This document shows positions 25,409 through 34,100 of a stretch of DNA of 64,000 bases, one piece after another. The notes below the pieces were generated by a model. That model did not search any database. It was not told where the DNA came from and saw only the letters and a list, made by a program, of their open reading frames with translations. A program made the position numbers and the translations under genes. Each line of letters begins with the position of its first letter. Position 1 is the stretch's first letter. This stretch comes from Flavobacterium sp. KJJ (GTDB taxonomy: Bacteria; Bacteroidota; Bacteroidia; Flavobacteriales; Flavobacteriaceae), in the NCBI RefSeq assembly GCF_000708595.2, contig NZ_JARP01000001.1, forward strand, positions 558,001 to 622,000. Direction: 5' to 3'.

Positions 25409-26740
25409 ATGACGCTACTTATAATTATTATAGTATTAGCTTTAATTTTTGATTACATCAATGGTTTTCATGATGCGGCAAATGCTATAGCGACTGTTGT
25501 TGCTACAAAGGTTCTAACGCCTTTTCAGGCCGTTCTTTGGGCAGCATTTTTTAACTTTTTAGCTTATTGGGTTTTCGGATTTGGTGTTGCAGATACTGTT
25601 GCTAAAACAGCGCACACCATGGAGATTAACCTAGTAGTAATTCTAGCCGGTGTTATTGCAGCAATTTGTTGGAATTTATTGACTTGGTGGTTAGGAATTC
25701 CTTCAAGTTCATCTCATACCCTTATTGGTGGTTTTGCAGGAGCAGCAGTTGCTCACGCGATAGCCGTACACGGTTTCTCAGGTTATATTGGTGAAGATGG
25801 AGCTACACATTATTGGTACGAAATTGTAAGCTGGTATAAGGCAGGAAAAGATGGCGGAATGCCTTCCGGGGTTCTTATTATAATCGCTTTTATTGTTTTA
25901 GCGCCATTATTGGGTGCATTTGCTTCTTATTTAATTTCGATTTGGTTATTAAATGCATCTCGTAAAAGTATTTGGCCTAAAATATTTACAGTAGCTTTAA
26001 TGATTGCTACAGTTTGGCTGGTTAGCAGATTAATGGTGCCTTATGCAGAAATTGACAAACCTAGATTCGAATCACATTTTTGGAGCGTAGCTTTCGATCC
26101 GCATAATATTAAGTGGTTTTTAGTTGCTTTTATTATCTTGACAGTAAGTGCTTTTTGTTTAATATTCAGCAGTTTGAATCTTCATCAGGCAGATGCTGCT
26201 TTGAAAAAAATGCAATTGCTATCTTCTGCTGCTTTTAGTTTAGGGCACGGAGGAAATGATTCACAAAAAGTAATGGGTATTATTGCTGCTGCTGTAGCTG
26301 TATTTATTCACACAAATCCAGGTGTTCATATGGATTCTTGGTTAGATGTTGTATTGCCAAATGATGACTTAGGAATAAAAGGAGTAATGCCAGGATGGAT
26401 TCCGTTAGCCTGTTATTCTGCTATTGCTGCAGGAACTTTGAGCGGTGGTTGGAAAATTGTAAAAACAATGGGTTCTAAAATCACAAAAGTAACTTCATTT
26501 GAAGGTGTGGCTGCTGAAACTGCTGGTGCTTTAACACTTTATTTCACAGAACATTTAAAAATTCCAGTAAGTACTACACATACAATTACAGGTTCTATTA
26601 TCGGGGTTGGATTAACAAAACGTGTTTCTGCAGTTCGCTGGGGTGTAACCGTAAGTTTGATCTGGGCATGGATATTAACGATTCCGATTTCAGCTATTTT
26701 GGCAGGATTGGTTTATTTTATACTAAGCGTATTTATTTAA
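25409..26740 (+). CDS. PiT-family inorganic phosphate transporter
   Basis: 443 residues with about ten hydrophobic segments. The two repeated PiT signatures are present: FDYINGFHDAANAIATVVAT near residue 15 and SLGHGGNDSQKVMG near 285. Paired S-S-S-H-T-L-I-G-G and VSTTHTITGSIIGVG loops are also present. Low-affinity phosphate/proton or sodium symport in the inner membrane. Forms a two-gene operon with the DUF47 gene. No Pho-box-like sequence noticed. Confidence 0.95.
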   Translation: MTLLIIIIVLALIFDYINGFHDAANAIATVVATKVLTPFQAVLWAAFFNFLAYWVFGFGVADTVAKTAHTMEINLVVILAGVIAAICWNLLTWWLGIPSSSSHTLIGGFAGAAVAHAIAVHGFSGYIGEDGATHYWYEIVSWYKAGKDGGMPSGVLIIIAFIVLAPLLGAFASYLISIWLLNASRKSIWPKIFTVALMIATVWLVSRLMVPYAEIDKPRFESHFWSVAFDPHNIKWFLVAFIILTVSAFCLIFSSLNLHQADAALKKMQLLSSAAFSLGHGGNDSQKVMGIIAAAVAVFIHTNPGVHMDSWLDVVLPNDDLGIKGVMPGWIPLACYSAIAAGTLSGGWKIVKTMGSKITKVTSFEGVAAETAGALTLYFTEHLKIPVSTTHTITGSIIGVGLTKRVSAVRWGVTVSLIWAWILTIPISAILAGLVYFILSVFI

Positions 26741-26793
26741 TAAAATAATTTTTGGGAAATGTGAGATGTAAATCACATTTGAACAATATATAT

Positions 26794-26829
26794 AAAAGCT
26801 AGTTCTTTACTGAACTAGCTTTTTTTTTG
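26794..26829 (+). terminator. terminator of DUF47-PiT operon
   Basis: AAAAGCTAGTTC pairs with GAACTAGCTTTT around a six-base loop, followed by a run of about ten T. Confidence 0.9.
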
Positions 26830-26964
26830 TTATTCTATGGTAACTGGATTTTTTCGGGCTGGAAAACGGTTTGGTTCCAAACAGGAAGTACTGATGAGTT
26901 TGTCTGGCCTTATTTTAGGTAAAATGTTGATATTTTTTTCTCTAATTTACCTTTAATAATATGT

Positions 26965-27037
26965 CTTAAATTGAAATTTAAAAAACTTGTAGAGGTTATT
27001 GGTTTATTCTATTAAAAAGATCTTTGTTGGATTATTT
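26965..27037. repeat. duplicated upstream segment, copy A
   Basis: Aligns without gaps to 28090-28162 at 55 of 73 positions, with the first 15 bases (CTTAAATTGAAATTT) identical and GATCTT shared. It ends 12 bases before the gene at 27050; copy B ends 38 bases before the gene at 28201. Possibly a shared promoter/regulatory region. Confidence 0.65.
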
Positions 27038-27049
27038 AAAGAATAAATT

Positions 27050-27994
27050 ATGAAGAAAATTATAATTACAGCCTTGTTTTTAAGCTTATTCATTGCTGGA
27101 AATGCACAGCAAAAGAAATTGGCATCTAAACCGGCTAAAACCAAATCTAATACTGAAGAAGTTACAGTAAAAAGAAGTATTAATGAAAAGAATTACGGAG
27201 TTGTAATAGAATATACAAATGAAATTGTAAGCTGTTTAAATAAGCAAAACCAGGAAATTAATGACCGTGATGGATATTATCAATCCTGGTCTAATTATTT
27301 TGTAAATAATCAAAAGAATTCAAAAAATAAGGTAATTTACAGTCCTTACATAGCATATGATTTAAATAAAAACAATGCCCGCTGTGTTAAAAGTACTGCA
27401 CCTAATATTCTCGAATTAACAGATGAGACCTTTTATAATGATAATTATGATACTCTGATTCTGACTTTTCAAAAAATAGCTTTAATATGGAATGACATGG
27501 CTTCTTTTAGCAAACCTAATATTCCGAATGCAGATTATGGAAAAAAGAAATGTGAAGAATTAAGAGATCTCTTAGATGTTTATTATCAGACCAGTGAAAA
27601 ATTAAGTCTTCGCAATAAGCAATTGCAAAAACAACTTTTTCCATATTCAGTTGCAAATTCTCCATATAAAATTGCTTATACAAACTTATACAATGATCTG
27701 GATGCAATTAGAGATTTTATTACTTTATGCTCTAATTCTCATGATTTAAATAGTGAGTCGGTTAAAAATGCATTAACACAATTGGAAGCTCCAGTTTCAG
27801 AACATTTGTTGTATTCAAATGACCACAAAGTACCATCAAATTATAAAGATTTTTACGAAATGGCAAGTAAGAATATTGTAGCAAGTACAAAAGCAAAACT
27901 TAATGGGAAAGGGCTGCAACAAAGTGATGTAGAACAGTTGTTATATAATTATAACAATTATCTTATTCCTGCTTATAATACATCAATGAGATAA
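27050..27994 (+). CDS. secreted protein, possibly DUF3829/YiiG-like
   Basis: 314 residues with a clear signal peptide (MKKIIITALFLSLFIAGNA, cleavage before QQ). After a Lys-rich linker the body is largely helical: YGVVIEYTNEIVSCLNKQNQ, CEELRDLLDVYYQTSEKLSL, YTNLYNDLDAIRDFITLCSN. The helical pattern and repeated 'YN.YI' type spacing remind me of the DUF3829/YiiG family, but this is a weak recognition. Probably periplasmic. Shares a duplicated upstream segment with the next gene, suggesting common control. Confidence 0.6.
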   Translation: MKKIIITALFLSLFIAGNAQQKKLASKPAKTKSNTEEVTVKRSINEKNYGVVIEYTNEIVSCLNKQNQEINDRDGYYQSWSNYFVNNQKNSKNKVIYSPYIAYDLNKNNARCVKSTAPNILELTDETFYNDNYDTLILTFQKIALIWNDMASFSKPNIPNADYGKKKCEELRDLLDVYYQTSEKLSLRNKQLQKQLFPYSVANSPYKIAYTNLYNDLDAIRDFITLCSNSHDLNSESVKNALTQLEAPVSEHLLYSNDHKVPSNYKDFYEMASKNIVASTKAKLNGKGLQQSDVEQLLYNYNNYLIPAYNTSMR

Positions 27995-28026
27995 TATAAT
28001 AAGGATAATAAAAAATACATTATATA

Positions 28027-28060
28027 GAAAAGCTGATTTCAATTTGAAATTGGTTTTTTT
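28027..28060 (+). terminator. terminator after the 27050 gene
   Basis: GATTTCAA/TTGAAATT hairpin followed by eight T. Confidence 0.75.
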
Positions 28061-28089
28061 TGTGTGCCAAAAGGAAGCTGAAAAAATGG

Positions 28090-28162
28090 CTTAAATTGAA
28101 ATTTTAAAAACTTTTAGAAGCTGTTAGTGCAATTGAATAAAAGGATCTTCGCAAAATTATTT
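28090..28162. repeat. duplicated upstream segment, copy B
   Basis: Counterpart of 26965-27037 (55 of 73 identical). Lies 38 bases before the ATG at 28201. Confidence 0.65.
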
Positions 28163-28200
28163 GGTAGAGATTTTTCGTAATAACAGTTAAAAAAGATAAA

Positions 28201-28833
28201 ATGGAAAAGATTTTTGATAAACCAATTGTCCTTAGCGGACTAGCCGGAAATGTGGTTTTAATTTACGGAGAATATATAATTGGAAATATTACTCAGGAAG
28301 ATGCAGATTTAAACATTGAAAGAATAAATAAAGAGGTGTTTAATACTTCTGAATTTGAATCAATTATAAATGTAAAAGATGTAGTAGAATACGAATTTGA
28401 AATAGGAAATGATTCTCATATCATGTTTGGTGTATCAAACGAAGGAAGCACATCCTATAAAACAATCGATTTTGATAATGTTGATGTAGCAAAAGAAGCA
28501 GAAAAATCAATTAAAGAACAATTCAAAGCATTAGGTTTTAAAAGAGAAGAAAAGCAACTTACCGCAATGCAGGCTGCCGTTTCACCTGGATTAGTAACTT
28601 TATTTGTAGCAGTGGTAGGAGGTTTGTTTACCTGGCTTGCTTATGGTGTTCAAGATTATGAATCAAAGCGTACAAGAATTGTGAAATGGTATGTTTATCT
28701 ATTTGATAAAATAGCAAAAGCAGTCGGATATTATCCATTTTTGATTATAACAATTGTCTTAACTGTACTTTGTTTGCTTTGGATGGTGAAGAGAATGGCG
28801 AATCCGCCTTATCAAATCAAAGCAATAAAATAG
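28201..28833 (+). CDS. membrane protein of unknown function with two C-terminal helices
   Basis: 210 residues, no signal peptide. Residues about 1-120 look like a beta-rich cytoplasmic domain (KPIVLSGLAGNVVLIYGEYI, VVEYEFEIGNDSHIMFGVSN) somewhat like a PH-type fold. Two membrane segments follow, near 128-147 (LVTLFVAVVGGLFTWLAYG) and 176-195 (PFLIITIVLTVLCLLWMV). No family recognised. Its own terminator follows, so it is probably monocistronic, but it shares an upstream segment with the preceding secreted-protein gene. Confidence 0.7.
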   Translation: MEKIFDKPIVLSGLAGNVVLIYGEYIIGNITQEDADLNIERINKEVFNTSEFESIINVKDVVEYEFEIGNDSHIMFGVSNEGSTSYKTIDFDNVDVAKEAEKSIKEQFKALGFKREEKQLTAMQAAVSPGLVTLFVAVVGGLFTWLAYGVQDYESKRTRIVKWYVYLFDKIAKAVGYYPFLIITIVLTVLCLLWMVKRMANPPYQIKAIK

Positions 28834-28855
28834 TTTCAGAATATTTAATTATATA

Positions 28856-28898
28856 AAACTCAAATTAATAAAAGTGCTTATTAGTTTGAGTTTTTTTG
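28856..28898 (+). terminator. strong terminator after the 28201 gene
   Basis: ACTCAAATTAATAA pairs with TTATTAGTTTGAGT with one mismatch, then seven T. It separates this gene from the first WG-repeat gene. Confidence 0.88.
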
Positions 28899-28920
28899 TT
28901 AGTCCAAAATTGAAGATAGG

Positions 28921-30042
28921 ATGAAAAAAATAATAACCATAGTTTTTGCAATAATTGCATGTATTTCTTATTCCCAAGAAAATGCAGTGAACTATAAATG
29001 GGGATTCATAGATGATACAGGAAAAGAAATAACTGCCCTAAAATATGATGAAGTGAAAAGTTTTAATTATGGAATAGCAGCTGTTAGAATAAACAATAAT
29101 TGGGGAGGAATTAATTCTTCAGGAAATGAAATTATATCGTCTAAATATCAAGATATAGGATATGCACTCAAAATGAATAATTCAATAATAATTCCTGTAA
29201 AATTTAATAATAAATGGGGTCTTATAAATAAAATGGGCCAAGAGATTGTTCATTTTAAATATGATGAGATGGATGTGTTATATTTTGATTCTAATTTAAT
29301 TGGTATAGCTGTTAAGTTATCCAATAAATGGGGAGTTATTAATGAAATTGGTAATATGATTATTCCAGCAAATTTGGAAGAGATACATAGTAATCGATAT
29401 TATAGGTATTTGTGGTTCAAAATAAGCGGAAAATATGCAATCATAGATTTTAAAGTACATGAAATTGTAAAAGCAGAATATGATGATATAAAACAAATTT
29501 GTGGAGGTTTGTTTGCTGTAAAAACTAATAGTAAATGGGAGATAATAAAGAAAAATAGTGAAAAAATTGGCCGCATCGAATCTAATTATTTATATAAAGT
29601 TGATAAGAATGAAGTAAGAGATCCAAATATCAAATTTAAAGCCTATTGTGAAGGTAATATGGTATATTATGATGCAGAATTTAATATTGTTTCAAAAGAA
29701 AGAGCGAATATTTTTGGGGATGCTTGTATTCGTGATGAAAAATATTATCGATGTGAAAGAATGGAAAAAGATATTTGTATTAAAAAAAAGTTTGATAATG
29801 GTATGGGTGCTATTATAAAAGATACAAAATGGATAATACTTAATGTAAACGAAACACCAATAAGTGAGGCAATATACGATGAAATTGAGAAACCGATTAG
29901 AGTTTCTCAGGCATACTTAAAAGTTAAAATACAAAATAAATGGTGCATTATAGATAATGATGGAAAAGTGATACCTAATAAATATGATGAAATAGGAGAT
30001 TTTATTGACGGCTTCGCTCCAGTAAAAATACTGATTGATTAA
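28921..30042 (+). CDS. WG-repeat protein, secreted (first of three)
   Basis: 373 residues with signal peptide (MKKIITIVFAIIACISYS, then QEN). At least seven WG-type units can be seen, each near N-K-W-G-x-I-[ND]-x-x-G-x-x-I-[IV]-x-x-K-Y-D-E-[IV]: NYKWGFIDDTGKEITALKYD, NNKWGLINKMGQEIVHFKYD, SNKWGVINEIGN, and the last, QNKWCIIDNDGKVIPNKYDE. A middle part (about 200-300) is degenerate and Cys-rich. WG repeats form beta-structure of unknown role. Only 33 bases separate it from the next WG gene, so the two are probably co-transcribed. Confidence 0.85.
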   Translation: MKKIITIVFAIIACISYSQENAVNYKWGFIDDTGKEITALKYDEVKSFNYGIAAVRINNNWGGINSSGNEIISSKYQDIGYALKMNNSIIIPVKFNNKWGLINKMGQEIVHFKYDEMDVLYFDSNLIGIAVKLSNKWGVINEIGNMIIPANLEEIHSNRYYRYLWFKISGKYAIIDFKVHEIVKAEYDDIKQICGGLFAVKTNSKWEIIKKNSEKIGRIESNYLYKVDKNEVRDPNIKFKAYCEGNMVYYDAEFNIVSKERANIFGDACIRDEKYYRCERMEKDICIKKKFDNGMGAIIKDTKWIILNVNETPISEAIYDEIEKPIRVSQAYLKVKIQNKWCIIDNDGKVIPNKYDEIGDFIDGFAPVKILID

Positions 30043-30075
30043 TTAATTGAAATACTTAACATATAGATTTGATAA

Positions 30076-31575
30076 ATGAAAAAAAAAGTGTGCTCATTAA
30101 TAATATTAGTATTCTTAAGTTGTGTCTTAATTTATAAAGTAGATTTTTCTTTTATAAAAGGTAGAAAAGAGAAAAATCAAAACAAGATGGTGTATGTTTT
30201 GAAAAATTCCGTTCATAAAAATTCCTCTCTAAAGGATGAAGAGAAAGATAGCATAATTAACAAATACGGATTGATTGATAAAAATGGAAAAGAATTAATT
30301 CCTCCTTTTTATGATGATTTGACCTTGGTCTCAGAGAATTTGATATTATTGAAGTTAGGCAATAAATGGGGAGCTGTAGATAAAAAAGGCAGGCAAATTA
30401 TACCTTTCAAGTATGATGAAATGACCGATTCGTATGATAGAATTTTAATAAAACTTAATAATAAATGGGGTGCTCTCAACAGAAAGGGAAATGAGATAAT
30501 TGCATTACACTATGACGAGTTTGAATATTATAAAGATTTTGCTGAAGTAAGAATTAATAATAAATGGGGTATTATAAATAAGTTTGGAAAAGAAATAGTA
30601 CCTGTTAAATATGATTTGGTAGACGGTAATAATTCGAATATCTTTTTATTAAAACTTAATCGCAAATATGGTTTTGCTGATAAAAAAGGTAAGATAATAA
30701 TACCGCTTAAATATGATGAATGTCTTTATAATGAAGATGAAAATTATGGATTCACGTTTAATGATAAATTATACTGGATAGATAAAAAAAATGGAAAAGA
30801 AAGCAAATCGTCAAAAGTACAATATAAAATAGGTTTATTTAATGAAGGAAAAGCTTTAGCTGTATATGATGATAAATGTGGATTTGTAAATAAAAAAGGT
30901 AAAGAAGTAGTTCCTCTAGAATATGATTATGATGAAGGAGTAAGATATGATCCTCAGTTTTTTAGTGAGGGCCTTGCAGGAGTAAATAAGGAAGGTAAAT
31001 GGGGTTTTGTAGATGGGCATGGAAAAGAGGTTATAGCTTTAAAATACGATTATGTACATCATTTTAGCGAGAATCTTGCAGCGGTATATTATGATCAAAA
31101 ATGGGGATTTATAGACAAGAAAGGAAAAGTAGTAATTCCAATTAAATATGACTATGTTGGTCATTTTTATAACGGAATGACTCGAGTTGAGCTTGGAGGA
31201 AAAATAGGCTTTATTGATAAAAAGGGAATTGAAATAACACCAATTAAATATCAAAACACGTTTTTTTGGGCAGATGAATGTCGAATGGATTCAGAAGAGG
31301 GTTTAGCGCCCGTAAAACTAAATAAGAAATGGGGATTTATAGATAAAACAGGAAAAGAAGTAATTGCTATAAAATATGATGCAGTTGAACAATTTTCTAA
31401 TGGTAGAGCAGGAGTTTGTCTAAAAAATAAATGGGGTTTTATTGATAAGAAAGGAAAAGAAATTACCTCAATTAAATATGATGGCTTAGAGGATTTTAAT
31501 AATGAAGCCGCTATAGTTATAATAAGGTATAATAAATACGGCTTTCCTGTTTTGGAGCATTTACAGCTTCCATGA
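30076..31575 (+). CDS. WG-repeat protein (second of three)
   Basis: 499 residues. The N terminus MKKKVCSLIILVFLSCVLIYK is a hydrophobic anchor or an atypical lipoprotein signal. The remainder consists of about twelve WG repeats, very regular towards the end (QKWGFIDKKGKVVIPIKYDY, NKWGFIDKKGKEITSIKYDG). The most conserved element is W/Y-G-[FI]-[IV]-[DN]-K-x-G-K-[EV]. Repeat similarity within the protein suggests expansion by internal duplication. Probably exposed outside the cytoplasm. Function unknown. Confidence 0.87.
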   Translation: MKKKVCSLIILVFLSCVLIYKVDFSFIKGRKEKNQNKMVYVLKNSVHKNSSLKDEEKDSIINKYGLIDKNGKELIPPFYDDLTLVSENLILLKLGNKWGAVDKKGRQIIPFKYDEMTDSYDRILIKLNNKWGALNRKGNEIIALHYDEFEYYKDFAEVRINNKWGIINKFGKEIVPVKYDLVDGNNSNIFLLKLNRKYGFADKKGKIIIPLKYDECLYNEDENYGFTFNDKLYWIDKKNGKESKSSKVQYKIGLFNEGKALAVYDDKCGFVNKKGKEVVPLEYDYDEGVRYDPQFFSEGLAGVNKEGKWGFVDGHGKEVIALKYDYVHHFSENLAAVYYDQKWGFIDKKGKVVIPIKYDYVGHFYNGMTRVELGGKIGFIDKKGIEITPIKYQNTFFWADECRMDSEEGLAPVKLNKKWGFIDKTGKEVIAIKYDAVEQFSNGRAGVCLKNKWGFIDKKGKEITSIKYDGLEDFNNEAAIVIIRYNKYGFPVLEHLQLP

Positions 31576-31685
31576 GGAAATCAAAAATATTAAAATCACT
31601 TCTCTGCATTAGATGAAATTAGAGATAAAAATCTCTTTACTTGTATATTTCAAGACTTCGAGATTTTACAAAACAAAAAGACATT

Positions 31686-32723
31686 ATGAAAAATATTATT
31701 TTAATGCTTCTATTAGTAAGTATAAAAATTACTTATGCTCAAAATGAAACAAAAGTTTATAAATATGGCTTTGTGGATAGCACAGGCAGACAGATAACCA
31801 AATTCAAATATGACGAAGTCAAAAAATTTAAAGGAGGTTTGGCAGGTGCAAAATTTAAAGGAAAATGGGGTTTTATAAATGAAAAAGGTACCGAAATAAC
31901 TCCATTTAAGTATGACGAAATACATGATTTTTATTATGACATGGCTGGAGTTAGAATTGGAGATTTTTGGGGATTTATTAATAGGGAAGGTGTTGATATA
32001 ATTTTACCAAAGTATGACGAGGTGTATTTCTTCTCAAGTACTGGTTCTGCATTTTATAAAAAAATACTCAGTTGTGATGTAGAAAAAAACAAAAAGAAAA
32101 AAGCAAATAATATTGAGTATGGAATTGTCAATAAAGAAGGTCTTGAAAAAAGAATTGATCTGAGAGAGAGAAAACAAGCCTTGAAAGAAATCTGCAAGCA
32201 ATGCAATATGGCATTCCGGCAAAAAAATGAAGAAACAGAAAAAGGTTTTACAATTATAAGAATAAAACAAGACAATAATTTTTCACTAACGAATGAAGAG
32301 TTTAATATTAACGAATCACAAAGGTATTTTAGTAAAAAAGCAGAATCAAATGATAGATTAGAAGTTATAGAAATTATTCCGGTAAAATATGATCAGATAA
32401 AAGATTTTCATGGAGATTTTGCGGCAGTAAGTCTAAATAATAAATGGGGATTTGTAGATAGTAACGGGAATGAAATCATACCATTAAAATACGATTGTGC
32501 GCAAGATTTTAACTACGGATTAGCTGCAGTTGAACTTAATGGAAAATGGGGTTTTATAAATACAAGAGGGAAAGAAATTACGGAAATGAAATATGATCGA
32601 GTTTCCGATTTTCAAGACGTTGCATTGGTATTTATAGATAATAAATACGGTATTATAGACAAAACAGGAAAAGAAATAATTCCCATAACGAAGACTTTAA
32701 ATAAAAGTAATGTTTTTCAATAA
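31686..32723 (+). CDS. WG-repeat protein, secreted (third of three)
   Basis: 345 residues from ATG at 31686 (MKNIILMLLLVSIKITYA, signal peptide, then QNE). The 15 codons upstream in frame are not needed. Three WG units at the N-terminal end (YKYGFVDSTGRQITKFKYDE and following) and three at the C-terminal end (NKWGFVDSNGNEIIPLKYD, GKWGFINTRGKEITEMKYD, NKYGIIDKTGKEIIPI). An insert of roughly 110 residues lies between them, rich in Lys and Glu with a CKQC pair. Followed by a bidirectional terminator. Confidence 0.85.
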   Translation: MKNIILMLLLVSIKITYAQNETKVYKYGFVDSTGRQITKFKYDEVKKFKGGLAGAKFKGKWGFINEKGTEITPFKYDEIHDFYYDMAGVRIGDFWGFINREGVDIILPKYDEVYFFSSTGSAFYKKILSCDVEKNKKKKANNIEYGIVNKEGLEKRIDLRERKQALKEICKQCNMAFRQKNEETEKGFTIIRIKQDNNFSLTNEEFNINESQRYFSKKAESNDRLEVIEIIPVKYDQIKDFHGDFAAVSLNNKWGFVDSNGNEIIPLKYDCAQDFNYGLAAVELNGKWGFINTRGKEITEMKYDRVSDFQDVALVFIDNKYGIIDKTGKEIIPITKTLNKSNVFQ

Positions 32724-32731
32724 ATGGGGCA

Positions 32732-32766
32732 AAAAAAAATCCGGTTTCAAATTGAAACCGGATTTT
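32732..32766. terminator. bidirectional terminator between WG cluster and S12 hydrolase
   Basis: AATCCGGTTTCAA and TTGAAACCGGATT are perfectly complementary, with A-run on the left and T-run on the right. It can end both the plus-strand WG gene and the minus-strand hydrolase operon. Confidence 0.9.
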
Positions 32767-32786
32767 TGACTTGTAATTTTTGACTT

Positions 32787-34100
32787 TTATTCTTTCGAAA
32801 ACAAAAATTCTTTTCCTCCTTGTTTTAAAATCATTTCTTTTTTACCGGTATCAAACTCTAGTACAACTCCGGCTGCATCAAACTTGAATATGTTAACAGC
32901 AGTCGCTTCTAAAGGAAAAGAAGGTTGTCCTGTGGCCTGTGCAATTAATGTGTTGTCTTTTTTTGAAATGCTTATTTTTAGCGGAATCTGCAAACTTCCG
33001 TATGTTCCAGAGTACAAATCCAAAGTTTCTGGAGTAACTGCAACATTGCTAAAAGTTGGCATGCTAAAAGGTTTACGGAAATAAGAACTCAAAGCGCATA
33101 ATAAAATGTTGTTATTGTCGTAACCCATTCCGTTTGACGTAATTGACAGCGCTACTTTTTCTTCTGGAAAATAACCCAAAATAGCTCTGAATCCGTCGAT
33201 TGCTCCGTTATGTCCATAGCTTTTTCTTTCGAAATAAGGAAATTCCAAAATTCCCATCCCAAATTTGCCTTTTATGGTTTTCATTTCATTAAGGTGTTCC
33301 ATAGAAACAACTTTTCCGGCAAAAAGACTTTCGATAAAAAAGTTCAAATCTGTTGGATTAGAAACAATTGCTCCAGCTCCAAGCGGAATTGACATATCGG
33401 TTTCACTTTCTTTTTCCCATTTTCCGGCCAAAGTATAAGAGTAAGATTCGTTATTTTCAATGCTTATTTTTCCACCCAAATAGGTGTTTTTCAATTTTAG
33501 AGGTTTAATGATTTTTTGATTTAAAATTTCAGCGTACGATTTCTTGTAAACATCTTCGAGAATAAACGATAATAAAACATAGTTAGAATTACTGTATTGA
33601 CTTTTTGTGTCAGGTTCAAAAACAATTTCTCCCGCAGCAATTTTTTCTGTCATTTTAGCTCGTGATTGCGGCTGTGTATTCCATTTCAAATAGTCAGGAT
33701 CATTTGTAAAATCACAAATACCACTTCTATGATTTAATAAATTACTGATTGTAATAGTTTTGGCATTTTTTATTGTTGGAAAATATTTGTCGATAGTTTG
33801 GTTTAAGTTGATTTTATTCTCTTCAACAGCTTTAAAAATAAGAGAAGCCGTAAATGTTTTAGAAATAGAACCAATTCTGTACTTCGTGTTTACGCTTGAC
33901 TTTTTTGAAGTGGCAATATCATCAAATCCAATTGACCTGGAGTAGATTGTTTTTCCATTTTCAGAAATTGCAATACTCCCCATGTATTTGTTGTTTTTTT
34001 CTAAAAGAAGAAACAAACTATCCATTCTTTTGGCATTGAAAGTTTGAGCAAAAGCACTCGTAATAACAAGTGTAAATAAGCAGGTAATAATTTTTTTCAT
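32787..34100 (-). CDS. serine hydrolase, beta-lactamase/S12 family
   Basis: 437 residues from ATG at 34100 (MKKIITCLFTLVITSAFA, signal peptide, before QTF); 33 in-frame codons upstream overlap the neighbouring gene and are rejected. Penicillin-binding fold with SxxK in RIGSISKTFTAS near residue 77, Tyr-x-Asn in SQYSNSNYVLLSF near 165, and HNGAIDGF near 297 in the KTG position. A C-terminal lipocalin-like extension (LDLYSGTYGSLQIPLKI) follows. Likely a periplasmic D-amino-acid peptidase or esterase; calling it a resistance beta-lactamase would be unsafe. Its ATG overlaps the upstream gene's stop (ATGA). Confidence 0.88.
   Translation of the reverse strand: MKKIITCLFTLVITSAFAQTFNAKRMDSLFLLLEKNNKYMGSIAISENGKTIYSRSIGFDDIATSKKSSVNTKYRIGSISKTFTASLIFKAVEENKINLNQTIDKYFPTIKNAKTITISNLLNHRSGICDFTNDPDYLKWNTQPQSRAKMTEKIAAGEIVFEPDTKSQYSNSNYVLLSFILEDVYKKSYAEILNQKIIKPLKLKNTYLGGKISIENNESYSYTLAGKWEKESETDMSIPLGAGAIVSNPTDLNFFIESLFAGKVVSMEHLNEMKTIKGKFGMGILEFPYFERKSYGHNGAIDGFRAILGYFPEEKVALSITSNGMGYDNNNILLCALSSYFRKPFSMPTFSNVAVTPETLDLYSGTYGSLQIPLKISISKKDNTLIAQATGQPSFPLEATAVNIFKFDAAGVVLEFDTGKKEMILKQGGKEFLFSKE

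Larger units (their letters stand above)
26741..27049. other. 309-base gap after the PiT gene
   Basis: Contains AAATGTGA-N8-TCACATTT (26757-26780), then the PiT terminator (26794-26829), then about 130 bases without recognisable signals. From 26965 it holds a 73-base segment repeated before the gene at 28201. No ORF. Confidence 0.7.

Noticed and set aside
26757..26780. CRP binding site (TGTGA-N8-TCACA)
   Set aside because: Spacing is eight, not six; it lies in the 3' region of a transporter gene, and Flavobacteria lack clear evidence for E. coli-type CRP sites. More likely a hairpin.
32034..32275. Two overlapping minus-strand hydrophobic ORFs
   Set aside because: They are Phe/Cys-rich antisense of the Lys/Glu-rich insert in the third WG-repeat gene; no start signals or neighbours.
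32787..34100. Antibiotic-resistance class C beta-lactamase
   Set aside because: SxxK, YxN and HxG are shared by many S12 peptidases and esterases; the C-terminal extension and the operon do not point to resistance.
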